A stretch of 64,000 nucleotides of DNA from positions 50,660-114,659 of the forward strand of contig CAKSAJ010000006.1 of the NCBI GenBank assembly GCA_934435195.1, written 5' to 3'. Position 1 is the first letter of the stretch. Each line of letters starts with the position of its first letter. Made by a program: the position numbers and the translations under genes. Positions 8,758 through 17,124 of this stretch are shown one piece after another. The stretch is from an uncultured Schaedlerella sp. (lineage in GTDB: Bacteria > Bacillota > Clostridia > Lachnospirales > Lachnospiraceae). The notes beneath the pieces are model-generated. The model did no database searches. It was not told the origin of the DNA and saw only the letters and a list, made by a program, of their open reading frames with translations.

Positions 8758-10029
8758 ATGAACAGCTATAGTTATCTATTGGATCTGGCAATCATACTTC
8801 TTGGCACAAAAGTATTGGGTCTTTTGACAAAGAGAGTACAGATGCCGCAGGTAGTGGGTGCACTTTTGGCAGGACTGCTTTTGGGTCCGGTGGGATTAGG
8901 AGTGTTAAGCGAAACTGCCTTTATTCATGAAATTGCGGAAATTGGTGTAATTGTACTGATGTTCTGTGCCGGAATGGAGACAGATATCAAAGAACTCAAA
9001 GCAAGTGGAAAAGCGTCATTTGTGATTGCACTTTGCGGTGTAATCGTGCCACTGATCGGAGGATATTTCTGTGCGTTTATATTCAACAGACCAGGAATGA
9101 TTCCGTCTTATGCAAGTGCAAGCACATTTTTACAGAATATTTTTATTGGAGTAATCCTCACAGCAACGTCTGTAAGTATTACAGTTGAAACATTAAAGGA
9201 ACTGGGGAAATTAAAAACACGTTCAGGAAATGCAATCCTTGGAGCAGCAATTATTGATGACATTCTTGGTATTATTGCACTTACAATTGTTACAAGTATG
9301 GCAGATGACAGTGTAAATATTGCGATTGTTCTGATTAAAGTAGTGGCATTCTTTGTATTTGCAGCAGTTGTAGGATTTGTTTTTTATAAATTTTATAAGA
9401 AATGGGTCGACGGAGCAAAAAAAGAATTACATCGTCACACAATCGTTGCGTTTGTATTCTGTTTATTAATGTCATACATTGCAGAAGCAGTATTTGGCGT
9501 AGCAGATATCACAGGTGCATTTATCGCAGGTCTGATTATTTCTAACATAGAACGTTCAGAATATTTGCAGACTAAATTTGATACAATTTCATACATGCTG
9601 CTTTCACCGGTATTTTTTGCAAGTATTGGACTGAAGGTTGTATTACCAAAAATGAATTTTACGATTGTTGCATTTGCAGTAGTACTTACAATTGTTGCAA
9701 TTCTGACAAAAATCATTGGTTGTGGTATCGGTGCAAAAATGTGTGGATACAAGAATTATCAGGCAAAACGTATTGGTATCGGTATGATCTCGCGTGGTGA
9801 GGTGGCATTGATCGTTGCCAGCAAAGGTTCCACACTTGGATTGTTGGGAATCGCATTTTTAGGACCTGTCATCATCGTGGTTGTAATTACGACAATTATC
9901 ACACCGATTCTTCTGAAAATTGTATTCCGTGATGGAACAAAACCGACAGAGCCAATTGCTGCCGGAGAAGAAATCAAGAGTTACTATGAGAATGTAGAAG
10001 AGATTCGTCGTGGTGAAAAGCGCGAATAA
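8758..10029 (+). CDS. Cation:proton antiporter, CPA2 (KefB/NapA-like) family
   Basis: The 423-residue protein has about a dozen membrane helices. It shows the CPA2 pattern: PQVVGALLAGLLLGPVG near the N-terminus, IIDDILGI with the paired acidic residues of the ion site, and GMISRGEVALI near the end. There is no RCK/TrkA-N regulatory domain after the membrane part, only a short charged tail. It is likely a Na+/H+ or K+/H+ exchanger. GGAGGAG precedes the ATG. It appears to be a single-gene unit ending at the shared terminator at 10053. Confidence 0.9.
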   Translation: MNSYSYLLDLAIILLGTKVLGLLTKRVQMPQVVGALLAGLLLGPVGLGVLSETAFIHEIAEIGVIVLMFCAGMETDIKELKASGKASFVIALCGVIVPLIGGYFCAFIFNRPGMIPSYASASTFLQNIFIGVILTATSVSITVETLKELGKLKTRSGNAILGAAIIDDILGIIALTIVTSMADDSVNIAIVLIKVVAFFVFAAVVGFVFYKFYKKWVDGAKKELHRHTIVAFVFCLLMSYIAEAVFGVADITGAFIAGLIISNIERSEYLQTKFDTISYMLLSPVFFASIGLKVVLPKMNFTIVAFAVVLTIVAILTKIIGCGIGAKMCGYKNYQAKRIGIGMISRGEVALIVASKGSTLGLLGIAFLGPVIIVVVITTIITPILLKIVFRDGTKPTEPIAAGEEIKSYYENVEEIRRGEKRE

Positions 10030-10052
10030 CAATAATAGAAATTAATAAAAAG

Positions 10053-10093
10053 AGAAACATTGTAAGAGAAAATCCTGCAATGTTTCTTTTTTT
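10053..10093. terminator. Terminator between antiporter and subtilase genes
   Basis: AGAAACATTG (10053-10062) pairs with CAATGTTTCT (10078-10087) and is followed by a T-run. An A-rich flank on the other side may let it act for the convergent subtilase gene as well. Confidence 0.75.
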
Positions 10094-10130
10094 ATTGCCA
10101 GGTATATGGAAAAAGCTTAGGAAAACTTTT

Positions 10131-11834
10131 TTAGTAATTTCGTAATTCCTCAAATGTGTGAAATAAATTCAATTGTCCATATCCCCATTCAGGATTTGGA
10201 AATGTCATATTTGAAGGTCTGGTGGCACCGATGATAAAAAGGCTTTTAATTTGTGTGGAATCTACACTTTCCATGCCAAGATGGAACAAAATCCATTCCA
10301 GAAGGAGGGCACATGCGCCGGCGGTAATGGCAACGGACAGACTTGAGCCGGAGCGCACTGCAAACCGATTGTTTGGTAACGAACCAAGAATAGAAATGCC
10401 GGGGGCAGTGAAATCAGGATGAATTCCATCGTAGCGGTCATATCCTCGTCCGGAATCCAAAGCAATCGCATTTGTATTTCCATCGTAATAAGAAACACAA
10501 ATCGGTCGGGAAGCATTTCCGGGATTTGTGATTGTATAATAAGGATTCGAATTCAAAAAGAACACTTCCCCTTGGATGAAACTGCTTAACGGAAGCCACA
10601 TATGAAATAGCCCGTCGATTATGCGAAGTGGCGAAATGATGATTTTCCATATACCGGGAGAAGGTTTTTGAAAGCGAAAGAAAATCAGCTCCTGATTGGT
10701 TCGCTCTACCAATAATTTATAATCAACAATAGCTGTTGTGCCTTCTAGTAAAAACTGAAATTCATCACGTTCTGTAGTGCGGATTGTATTTCGTCCACGG
10801 ATTTCACCGGAAGGAGAAACGATGGAAAAAGCAAGAATATTAGGAATACTGTTCCAAAGCTCCAACGTAAATCCGGGAACTCCTTCACCCACACGGATTT
10901 CCACAGTTGCACTATCAGCAATATTTTTTAGAGTATATTGAAAATGATGTCTTCCATTTGCTTCATTTCCTACGCCGGTGACAGGAATGATATTTGCCTT
11001 GGATGCATACAGATCCAGAAGATTGGATAATGGGAGTAAACCGAGATGTCCACCGGAATTTGTGCCGAGTGCAATGCAGAGAATAAGCGGAAGTTTATAT
11101 TTTGCAGCAAGGTCAGATAAATATTTTATAGCAAGCAAAATGTCAGTCTCCTGATAAGCTGTTGCAGAATCAGCAATAAAATAATAGTCGCGGAGATATT
11201 GTTTGGCAGGTTTTAATTTTACAACAGCAAGAGTCGCTTCCGGGGCAGCCCCCAGAAAGTTTGCCTGCGGGGCACCGCCACCACATGCAAGACCGGCAAC
11301 AAAAGTCCCATGTCCTTCGACATCTTGTGAAGGAACAATGTTCAGTGGTTGCTCTGATGCAAGCGCATCATTAATCTGGGTTTGTGTATATTCAGAGCCA
11401 TAATAAAAATTGTCAGGAGGAGTTCCGGTCTGAATCGTCTGATCCCATATAGAAAGAACCCGGGTCGAACCGTCCAGATTACGAAAAAGAGGGCTTAAAT
11501 AATCAATTCCACTGTCTAAAAAACCAATCAAGACACCCTTGCCTTTCAATTGTAGAGTAGGATAATTCTGGATTGAGAGAATACCGGTCTGGTTTAGAGT
11601 TTCCATACTAATAGGGGCATAGCATTTAGGAATAGAAGCGTAAGGAAATTGCTTTAATGTGATAGGTTCAGCCTGAATGGCAGAAATATAAACACAGCGA
11701 TAATTAAAATCCGCATTTTGTATACAGGAATTTTGCAAGGCAATGTCAGAGAGAAAAGAAGTCTGAATGCCATCGAGGATGAAGTCACGATAGTCTTCGG
11801 AAAGAATGCGTTCTTTGCAGAGAGAATTAGACAT
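10131..11834 (-). CDS. S8 family serine peptidase, Csp-like subtilase
   Basis: The subtilase triad is intact: Asp107 in GFLDSGID, His175 in EGHGTFVAG and Ser498 in SGSSLSVA. No signal peptide or membrane helix is seen. The insertion between His and Ser and the overall size (567 residues) resemble CspA/B/C proteases of Clostridia, some of which act in spore germination while others have unknown roles. The start at 11834 is chosen because GAGGT lies 6 bases upstream. An upstream in-frame ATG at 11924 would add 30 residues but lacks a clear ribosome site. It is the only leftward gene in this part and is convergent with the antiporter. Confidence 0.85.
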   Translation of the reverse strand: MSNSLCKERILSEDYRDFILDGIQTSFLSDIALQNSCIQNADFNYRCVYISAIQAEPITLKQFPYASIPKCYAPISMETLNQTGILSIQNYPTLQLKGKGVLIGFLDSGIDYLSPLFRNLDGSTRVLSIWDQTIQTGTPPDNFYYGSEYTQTQINDALASEQPLNIVPSQDVEGHGTFVAGLACGGGAPQANFLGAAPEATLAVVKLKPAKQYLRDYYFIADSATAYQETDILLAIKYLSDLAAKYKLPLILCIALGTNSGGHLGLLPLSNLLDLYASKANIIPVTGVGNEANGRHHFQYTLKNIADSATVEIRVGEGVPGFTLELWNSIPNILAFSIVSPSGEIRGRNTIRTTERDEFQFLLEGTTAIVDYKLLVERTNQELIFFRFQKPSPGIWKIIISPLRIIDGLFHMWLPLSSFIQGEVFFLNSNPYYTITNPGNASRPICVSYYDGNTNAIALDSGRGYDRYDGIHPDFTAPGISILGSLPNNRFAVRSGSSLSVAITAGACALLLEWILFHLGMESVDSTQIKSLFIIGATRPSNMTFPNPEWGYGQLNLFHTFEELRNY

Positions 11835-11983
11835 GGCGGGACCTCGTTTTTTATTAGTATATGCAGGGGATGCGCCTGCAATGATGTAGAATAAGGAAGT
11901 TGTAGATATTTTGTTACTTTTCATTTTTACGATTTTCAGGTAAGGACATGCCTAACTGGCTCTTAAAAAAGTAAAATGAAAAG

Positions 11984-12013
11984 TTGACACAGCCGTACGG
12001 CTAATAATATAAT
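11984..12013 (+). promoter_or_regulatory. Strong promoter of the HipB-like regulator
   Basis: TTGACA (11984-11989) and TATAAT (12008-12013) are consensus hexamers 18 bases apart. The first operator half lies inside the spacer, so repressor binding would block RNA polymerase. Confidence 0.75.
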
Positions 12014-12039
12014 AATGTCATATTATTTAGTCGTACGGC
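11992..12039. promoter_or_regulatory. Paired palindromic operators of the HipB-like repressor
   Basis: GCCGTACGGC (11992-12001) is a perfect 10-bp palindrome between the -35 and -10 boxes. GTCGTACGGC (12030-12039) is a one-mismatch copy downstream of the start site. The two face each other as one large inverted repeat, with AT-rich inner arms reading AATAAT and ATTATT. The position across the promoter of an XRE-type gene points to autorepression. Confidence 0.6.
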
Positions 12040-12055
12040 ATATAAAGGAGGAGAT

Positions 12056-12268
12056 ATGAAAATAACAGATTCAAAATCATTAGGTCAAGCTATTCGTGAA
12101 AGAAGAAAAGAATTAAGCTATACGCAAGTTTACTTATCGGATTTCACAGGCCTTTCTGTGACTTTTATTTCTGATGTGGAACGTGGAAAACCAACAGCTG
12201 AGATTGAAAAAACTATCCAGTTGATAAACATTTTGGGATTAGATTTATTAGTAGAGCGACGAGGATAA
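12056..12268 (+). CDS. XRE-family DNA-binding protein, HipB / y4mF type
   Basis: The 70-residue protein is almost entirely a Cro/C1-type helix-turn-helix: LGQAIRERRKELSYTQ, then the recognition helix region GLSVTFISDVERGK, and a C-terminal GLDLLVERRG tail typical of the HipB-like y4mF group. Members are usually the antitoxin/autorepressor of hipBA operons. No hipA kinase follows, so it is an orphan. AAAGGAGGAG precedes the ATG, and paired palindromes cover its promoter. It is followed by a 56-codon gene and then by the bceR-like gene on the same strand. Confidence 0.85.
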   Translation: MKITDSKSLGQAIRERRKELSYTQVYLSDFTGLSVTFISDVERGKPTAEIEKTIQLINILGLDLLVERRG

Positions 12269-12285
12269 GAAAGGAGACACCATAA

Positions 12286-12456
12286 ATGTTAGTATGTGAT
12301 TATATAGTAGAATCAATTGACGGAGATTACGCCAACTTAAGAAGAGTGGACAAACCAGAAGAAGAGTTAAAATTAGTTGCGAGAGCATTATTGCCGGAAA
12401 ATATTGTAGAAGGCGGAAGACTGCATTACGAGATGTTGCAGTATACAATTGTGTAA
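12286..12456 (+). CDS. Small protein of 56 residues, DUF3006-like
   Basis: An ATG at 12286, eight bases after AAGGAGA, opens a 56-codon frame ending at TAA 12454-12456. The product starts MLVCDYIVESIDGDYANL and contains VARALLPENIVEGG. The pattern V-E-x-x-DGDYA-x-L with a later EG is like the small beta-rich DUF3006 proteins, judged from memory. It has no membrane segment. It lies between the HipB-like gene and the response regulator with short gaps on both sides, so co-transcription is likely. Function is unknown. Confidence 0.7.
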   Translation: MLVCDYIVESIDGDYANLRRVDKPEEELKLVARALLPENIVEGGRLHYEMLQYTIV

Positions 12457-12470
12457 AGAAGAGGTGTAGC

Positions 12471-13145
12471 ATGTATAAAATATTAATTGTGGAGGATGAT
12501 ACGACTATTGCAAACGGTTTAAAGAATCATCTTGAAAAATGGGATTATGAGGTGGAGTGTATCACGGATTTCAAAAATATTATGGATAGCTTTACAAAAA
12601 ATGAACCACAATTGGTATTGCTGGATATCGTATTGCCATTTTTTAATGGATTTCACTGGTGCCAGGAAATCAGAAAGATTTCAAAAGTTCCAATTATTTT
12701 CCTCTCATCGGCGAATGATAATATGAATATTGTGATGGCAATGAATATGGGCGGGGATGAATTTATCGAAAAACCATTTGATTTTGCGGTGGTAACGGCG
12801 AAGGTGCAGGCTGTTTTGCGAAGAACATATGAATTCAGAGGAAACACCAACATGTTGGAATGGCATGGCGCATATTTGAATCTTTCAGATGCAACACTTC
12901 AATATCAAGAGCAGAAAACGGAGTTGACCAAAAATGAGTTCCGCATTTTACAGATGCTTATAGAAAATGCCGGGAAGATTATATCCAGAGACAATATCAT
13001 TACAAGGCTCTGGGAGAGCGACGAATTTATAGATGATAATACATTGACGGTCAATGTTGCAAGACTTCGAAGAAAGTTGGAAAAGATGGGATTGGAAAAT
13101 GTGATTCTTACAAAAAAAGGTATTGGATATATGGTGGAAGCATGA
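12471..13145 (+). CDS. OmpR-family response regulator, BceR-like
   Basis: The receiver domain (residues 1-115) carries the acidic pair EDD and the phospho-acceptor Asp in LVLLDIVLP, plus the conserved Lys in EKPFDF. The winged-helix DNA-binding domain follows, ending with VARLRRKLEKMG and GIGYMVE. The size (224 residues) and the HK and ABC genes that follow fit the BceR/VraR-like group that senses cell-wall antibiotics through an ABC transporter. The stop overlaps the kinase start as ATGA. Its likely target is the TTACA-N4-TGTAA site at 14110 upstream of the transporter genes. Confidence 0.93.
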   Translation: MYKILIVEDDTTIANGLKNHLEKWDYEVECITDFKNIMDSFTKNEPQLVLLDIVLPFFNGFHWCQEIRKISKVPIIFLSSANDNMNIVMAMNMGGDEFIEKPFDFAVVTAKVQAVLRRTYEFRGNTNMLEWHGAYLNLSDATLQYQEQKTELTKNEFRILQMLIENAGKIISRDNIITRLWESDEFIDDNTLTVNVARLRRKLEKMGLENVILTKKGIGYMVEA

Positions 13146-14083
13146 TAAAAATGTTTTTGAAATCAAAACAGAACGAGTTGCTGTGTTATATCGGAAGCAT
13201 GCTATTATTTGTTACAGTACTATTCTTGTATGATGTAAGGACTGATGCAATTCAATATGGGTTATTACTTTCAACTGTTTTATTCCTGCTCCATTTAACA
13301 GCACAGTTTTTCAAATTCCAAAAACGTTTATCTGAACAGGATTATCAGAATATTATAAAAAATCTGAAGGAACAAAACAGTGAATTAAAATCTCAGGAAC
13401 GCATTTTCAAACAGGAAATGTCAGACTACTATAGTATGTGGGTACATCAGATTAAGACACCGATTGCTGCCATGCATGTATTGCAGCAGACATTAGAGGA
13501 AGAATATCCGGAACAAAAGTATATAAAAGAAATCAAACTGGAATTATTTAAAATTGAGCAATATGTAGAAATGGTGCTGACATATCTTAGAATGGGAGAA
13601 ATGTCAGGAGATTTGAAGTTTGAGAAATATTCATTGGATGCCATAGTAAGGCAGGTTATCCGGAAATACTCACAGATGTTTATTTTGCGGAAAATACATT
13701 TGCAGTATGCAAAAACTTCGCAGTGCATTGTCACAGACGAGAAATGGCTGCAGTTTGTGCTGGAGCAGGTTCTCTCCAACGCACTAAAATATACGAAAGA
13801 TGGCGGAATGATTTTTATTTACACAGAAGAAAAAGAAAATAAAAAATGTCTTGTGATTGAAGATTCCGGAATCGGCATTCAGGCAGAAGATTTGCCAAGA
13901 GTATTTGAAAAAGGCTTCACAGGTTATAATGGAAGAGCCGACAAGAAATCAACAGGAATAGGATTGTATATGTGTAAGAAGATTATGGAACGGCTGAACC
14001 ATCAAATTTGGATTGAGTCGGAGCTAGATAAGGGGACAAAGGTATATCTGGCTCTTACAAGAGAAGAATGGACGATTGAATAA
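13142..14083 (+). CDS. Intramembrane-sensing histidine kinase, BceS-like
   Basis: The 313-residue kinase has two N-terminal membrane helices (about residues 13-30 and 36-54) with almost no extracellular loop, the hallmark of BceS-type kinases that rely on the ABC transporter for sensing. The H-box is SMWVHQIKTPIAAM. Catalytic boxes are NALKYT (N), EDSGIGI (G1) and STGIGLYM (G2). Translation is coupled to the regulator by ATGA. Confidence 0.93.
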   Translation: MIKMFLKSKQNELLCYIGSMLLFVTVLFLYDVRTDAIQYGLLLSTVLFLLHLTAQFFKFQKRLSEQDYQNIIKNLKEQNSELKSQERIFKQEMSDYYSMWVHQIKTPIAAMHVLQQTLEEEYPEQKYIKEIKLELFKIEQYVEMVLTYLRMGEMSGDLKFEKYSLDAIVRQVIRKYSQMFILRKIHLQYAKTSQCIVTDEKWLQFVLEQVLSNALKYTKDGGMIFIYTEEKENKKCLVIEDSGIGIQAEDLPRVFEKGFTGYNGRADKKSTGIGLYMCKKIMERLNHQIWIESELDKGTKVYLALTREEWTIE

Positions 14084-14106
14084 GCATGAATGAGTATGAA
14101 TAAGCA

Positions 14107-14126
14107 ATCTTACAATAATGTAAGAT
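14107..14126. promoter_or_regulatory. Predicted BceR-type operator upstream of the transporter genes
   Basis: ATCTTAC and GTAAGAT form a 7-6-7 inverted repeat. Its core reads TTACA-N4-TGTAA (14110-14123), which fits the consensus I recall for BceR-like regulators. It sits between the kinase stop and the bceA-like gene, where such operators are normally found. Confidence 0.6.
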
Positions 14127-14132
14127 ATGAGA

Positions 14133-14176
14133 GGAAAATGTAATCTATTTCGATGGAAACACATTTTCCTTTTTTC
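14133..14176 (+). terminator. Terminator-like hairpin between the kinase and transporter genes
   Basis: GGAAAATGT (14133-14141) pairs with ACATTTTCC (14161-14169), followed by six T. It can end the regulator/kinase transcript or attenuate read-through into the transporter genes. Confidence 0.6.
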
Positions 14177-14224
14177 TATAATAAGCCTTGTAAAAAAGAA
14201 AAACGTTGGGAAAGGATGGAAAAA

Positions 14225-14992
14225 ATGGCATTACTGGAAGTAAAAAACGTAAAGAAAATATATACGACAAGGTTTGGGAACAATCAGGTAGAGGCTTTGA
14301 AAAATGTGAATTTTTCAGTAGAATCCGGAGAGTATGTCGCAATTATGGGAGAGTCCGGTTCGGGAAAAACAACGCTTTTAAATATACTGGCAGCACTGGA
14401 TAAACCGACAGAAGGAAAAGTATATTTGAAGGGAAATGATCTGGGAAACTTAAAAGAAAAAGATATTGCAGCATTTCGCAGGCAAAATATGGGATTTGTA
14501 TTTCAGGATTTTAATCTGTTAGATACATTTTCATTAAAAGATAATATTTATTTACCGCTTGTATTGTCCGGAGCAAAATATAATACGATGGAGAAACGGC
14601 TGGCTCCGATCGCAGAAAAGCTGGGAATTGCACAGATTTTAGATAAATATCCGTATGAGGTGTCAGGCGGTCAAAAACAGCGGGCGGCAATAGCAAGAGC
14701 CTTGATTACAAAACCACAGCTGATTTTGGCAGATGAACCGTCTGGCGCATTGGACTCAAAGGCGGCAGACAGTCTCATGAATTTATTTACTACGATCAAT
14801 CAGGACGGGCAGACCATATTAATGGTAACTCACAGCGTAAAAGCGGCAAGCAGTGCAAACAGGATCTTATTTATCAAAGATGGAGAAGTATTTCATCAGA
14901 TTTACAGAGGAAATCTCACCAGTGAACAGCTGTATCAGAAAATCGCAGATACACTTACAGTGTTGACAACAGGAGGTGAGGAGAGTGAATAA
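14225..14992 (+). CDS. ABC transporter ATP-binding protein, BceA-like
   Basis: Walker A is GESGSGKTT, the Q-loop lies in GFVFQDFNLLD, the signature is VSGGQKQR and Walker B is LILADEPSGALD. The protein belongs to the MacB/LolD-like class, and its partner is the ten-helix permease that follows. Such pairs free or remove peptide antibiotics from lipid II intermediates and signal to the BceS kinase. The ATG at 14225, with AAAGGA 8 bases upstream, is preferred over in-frame starts at 14153 and 14216. The 3' end overlaps the permease gene. Confidence 0.93.
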   Translation: MALLEVKNVKKIYTTRFGNNQVEALKNVNFSVESGEYVAIMGESGSGKTTLLNILAALDKPTEGKVYLKGNDLGNLKEKDIAAFRRQNMGFVFQDFNLLDTFSLKDNIYLPLVLSGAKYNTMEKRLAPIAEKLGIAQILDKYPYEVSGGQKQRAAIARALITKPQLILADEPSGALDSKAADSLMNLFTTINQDGQTILMVTHSVKAASSANRILFIKDGEVFHQIYRGNLTSEQLYQKIADTLTVLTTGGEESE

Positions 14993-16967
14993 TACACTTT
15001 ATCCGAAACTTGCAGTTACAAATTTGAAAAATAATAGAAAGACATATGTCCCATACATTTTCACGGCAGTATTATGCGTCATGATGTTTTACATGATTGA
15101 CGCACTTAGCAGAAGCGAAAGTGTCGAAGAAGTTACGATGCAAATATGTTTACGTTATGCAGTCGCAGTGGTGATGATTTTTTCTTTGATCTTTTTATTT
15201 TATACAAATAGTTTTTTGATTAAAAGAAGAAAAAAAGAAATCGGAGTATATCACATTTTAGGAATGGGAAAATCGCATATATCGAAAATGATGTTGATAG
15301 AAATGCTCATAACAGCCGGAGTTAGCATTGTAGCCGGAATCGTATTTGGCGTGATATTCGGAAAACTGATGTATCTTATTTTATTAAAAATCCTGCACAG
15401 CAAAGTGTCGATGGCATTCGCAATCAGCCTGAGCTCAGTGAGAGATACAGTATTGCTATTTGTTGTGATTTTTTCACTTTCATTTCTGTATAATTTATTG
15501 CAGATTAAATTATCAAATCCAATCGAACTTTTACATGGAGGAAATCAAGGAGAAAAAGAGCCAAAAACAAAGTGGTTTTTAACACTGATCGGAGTGGCAG
15601 CACTCGGGACAGGGTACTATCTTGCTATTACAACAGAGCACCCGCTTGATGCCCTTTCTCACTTTTTTGTTGCAGTTGTCTGCGTAATCGTGGGAACTTA
15701 TGCACTTTTTACAGCAGGCAGTATTGCAATCTTGAAAATGTTGAAGAAGAATAAAAAATTTTACTATCAGCCAAAGCATTTCACAACAATATCCGGCATG
15801 ATATACCGCATGAAGCAAAATGCGGTTGGACTTGCGAATATTTGCATTTTAAGTACAATGGTGCTGATCATGGTTTCGACAACAGTGTCACTTTATGCCG
15901 GAATGGAAGATATTTTAAAGGCAAGATTTCCGCAGGATTCTAGCATTACGATGCAGTCTCAGGATGAAAAAACGAAAGTGCTGATAAATGAGCTGATTGA
16001 TAAAACAGAAAAAGAGGGGGTAAAGATTTCATCCAGATTTGAATACGATTATGGAGCATTATCAGGGACCCAGAATGGTGACACATTAAATTTAACTCCA
16101 GTGACAAATTACGGAAGAGCAAATTTATTTATTGTAAATCTAATTCCGGTCGAAGATTATAATCGGATAGAAAAGAAACAGGTTTTATTGGAAGATGATG
16201 AAGTGATGATTTATCGGACAAACGGAACCTATGGAGAAAATAGTGTAAAAATAAATGGCCGGACTTATAAAATAGCGCAGGAATTAAATGAATTAAAAGT
16301 CGAGCCGAAAAATAACGCAGGTGTATTCGGAACCTATTATATTATTTGCTCAAGTAAAGAGCAGGTTCAGAAAATGCTGTATGAGATTGTGTCAAACACA
16401 AAAGGAATAGAACCAGAATATATAGATGTTTTAGCTACACTGAATCATACTATACGTTTTAATATGTCAGGTGATGTAAATAAGTACGAAAACGTAATCT
16501 ATAATATGCAAAATGAATATCCAGAGCTTTCTAATGTTGAGTTTCAAAACAGACAAATGAGTGAAAATTCATTTTATGAACTTTATGGAAGTCTCTTGTT
16601 TATCGGAATTTACATGGGATTTTTATTTGTTGTAGCAACAGTCTTGATCATTTATTACAAGCAAATATCCGAAGGCTACGATGACCGAGAACGATTCCAG
16701 ATTATGCAGAAAGTAGGGATGAGTAAAAAAGAAGTGAAACATTCTATTAAAAATCAGGTGTTAAGCGTATTTTTCCTTCCACTTATCACAGCGGTGATTC
16801 ATGTGATGGTCGCATTTCCTGTTGTGATGAAATTACTGGCATTGTTGAATCTGGCAAACAAGACACTGTTTATGCTTTGCACAGGTGTGACAATAATAGT
16901 GTTTGCAGGATTCTATGCAGTTGTGTATGGCGTGACGGCAAGAGAGTACTATAAGATTGTGAATTAA
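14985..16967 (+). CDS. ABC transporter permease, BceB-like (FtsX family)
   Basis: The 660-residue permease has FtsX-like blocks at both ends and a large extracytoplasmic region of about 200 residues (roughly 310-510) after the seventh helix, the architecture of BceB. NNRKTYVPYIFTAVL and KRRKKEIGVYHILGM near the start match the family. GTG at 14985 is preferred because GGAGG is 8 bases upstream. An in-frame GTG at 14976 overlaps that GGAGG. The target antibiotic cannot be read from the sequence. Confidence 0.92.
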   Translation: MNNTLYPKLAVTNLKNNRKTYVPYIFTAVLCVMMFYMIDALSRSESVEEVTMQICLRYAVAVVMIFSLIFLFYTNSFLIKRRKKEIGVYHILGMGKSHISKMMLIEMLITAGVSIVAGIVFGVIFGKLMYLILLKILHSKVSMAFAISLSSVRDTVLLFVVIFSLSFLYNLLQIKLSNPIELLHGGNQGEKEPKTKWFLTLIGVAALGTGYYLAITTEHPLDALSHFFVAVVCVIVGTYALFTAGSIAILKMLKKNKKFYYQPKHFTTISGMIYRMKQNAVGLANICILSTMVLIMVSTTVSLYAGMEDILKARFPQDSSITMQSQDEKTKVLINELIDKTEKEGVKISSRFEYDYGALSGTQNGDTLNLTPVTNYGRANLFIVNLIPVEDYNRIEKKQVLLEDDEVMIYRTNGTYGENSVKINGRTYKIAQELNELKVEPKNNAGVFGTYYIICSSKEQVQKMLYEIVSNTKGIEPEYIDVLATLNHTIRFNMSGDVNKYENVIYNMQNEYPELSNVEFQNRQMSENSFYELYGSLLFIGIYMGFLFVVATVLIIYYKQISEGYDDRERFQIMQKVGMSKKEVKHSIKNQVLSVFFLPLITAVIHVMVAFPVVMKLLALLNLANKTLFMLCTGVTIIVFAGFYAVVYGVTAREYYKIVN

Positions 16968-16993
16968 GAAAGCATCAGCAATGACCTGGCTTT

Positions 16994-17103
16994 CGAAACA
17001 CTAAAAAAACAAAAACTGACTATGCCCTCCTGCTCAGCTTCGTCGGGCAGGCCCGACTCCAATTCGCTGGATTGCATAGTCAGTTCTTGTTTTTGGTGTT
17101 TCG
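16994..17103. repeat. Palindromic repeat, family B copy 1
   Basis: The inner part holds GACTATGC ... GCATAGTC arms around a GTCGGGC/GCCCGAC hairpin. The outer arms extend to CGAAACACTAAAAA on the left and TTTTTGGTGTTTCG on the right. It lies between the convergent bceB-like gene and the gene at 17125, where it could act as a two-way terminator. Five other copies are in this window. Confidence 0.8.
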
Positions 17104-17124
17104 CCCTTGTTGAGAATGAGACAT

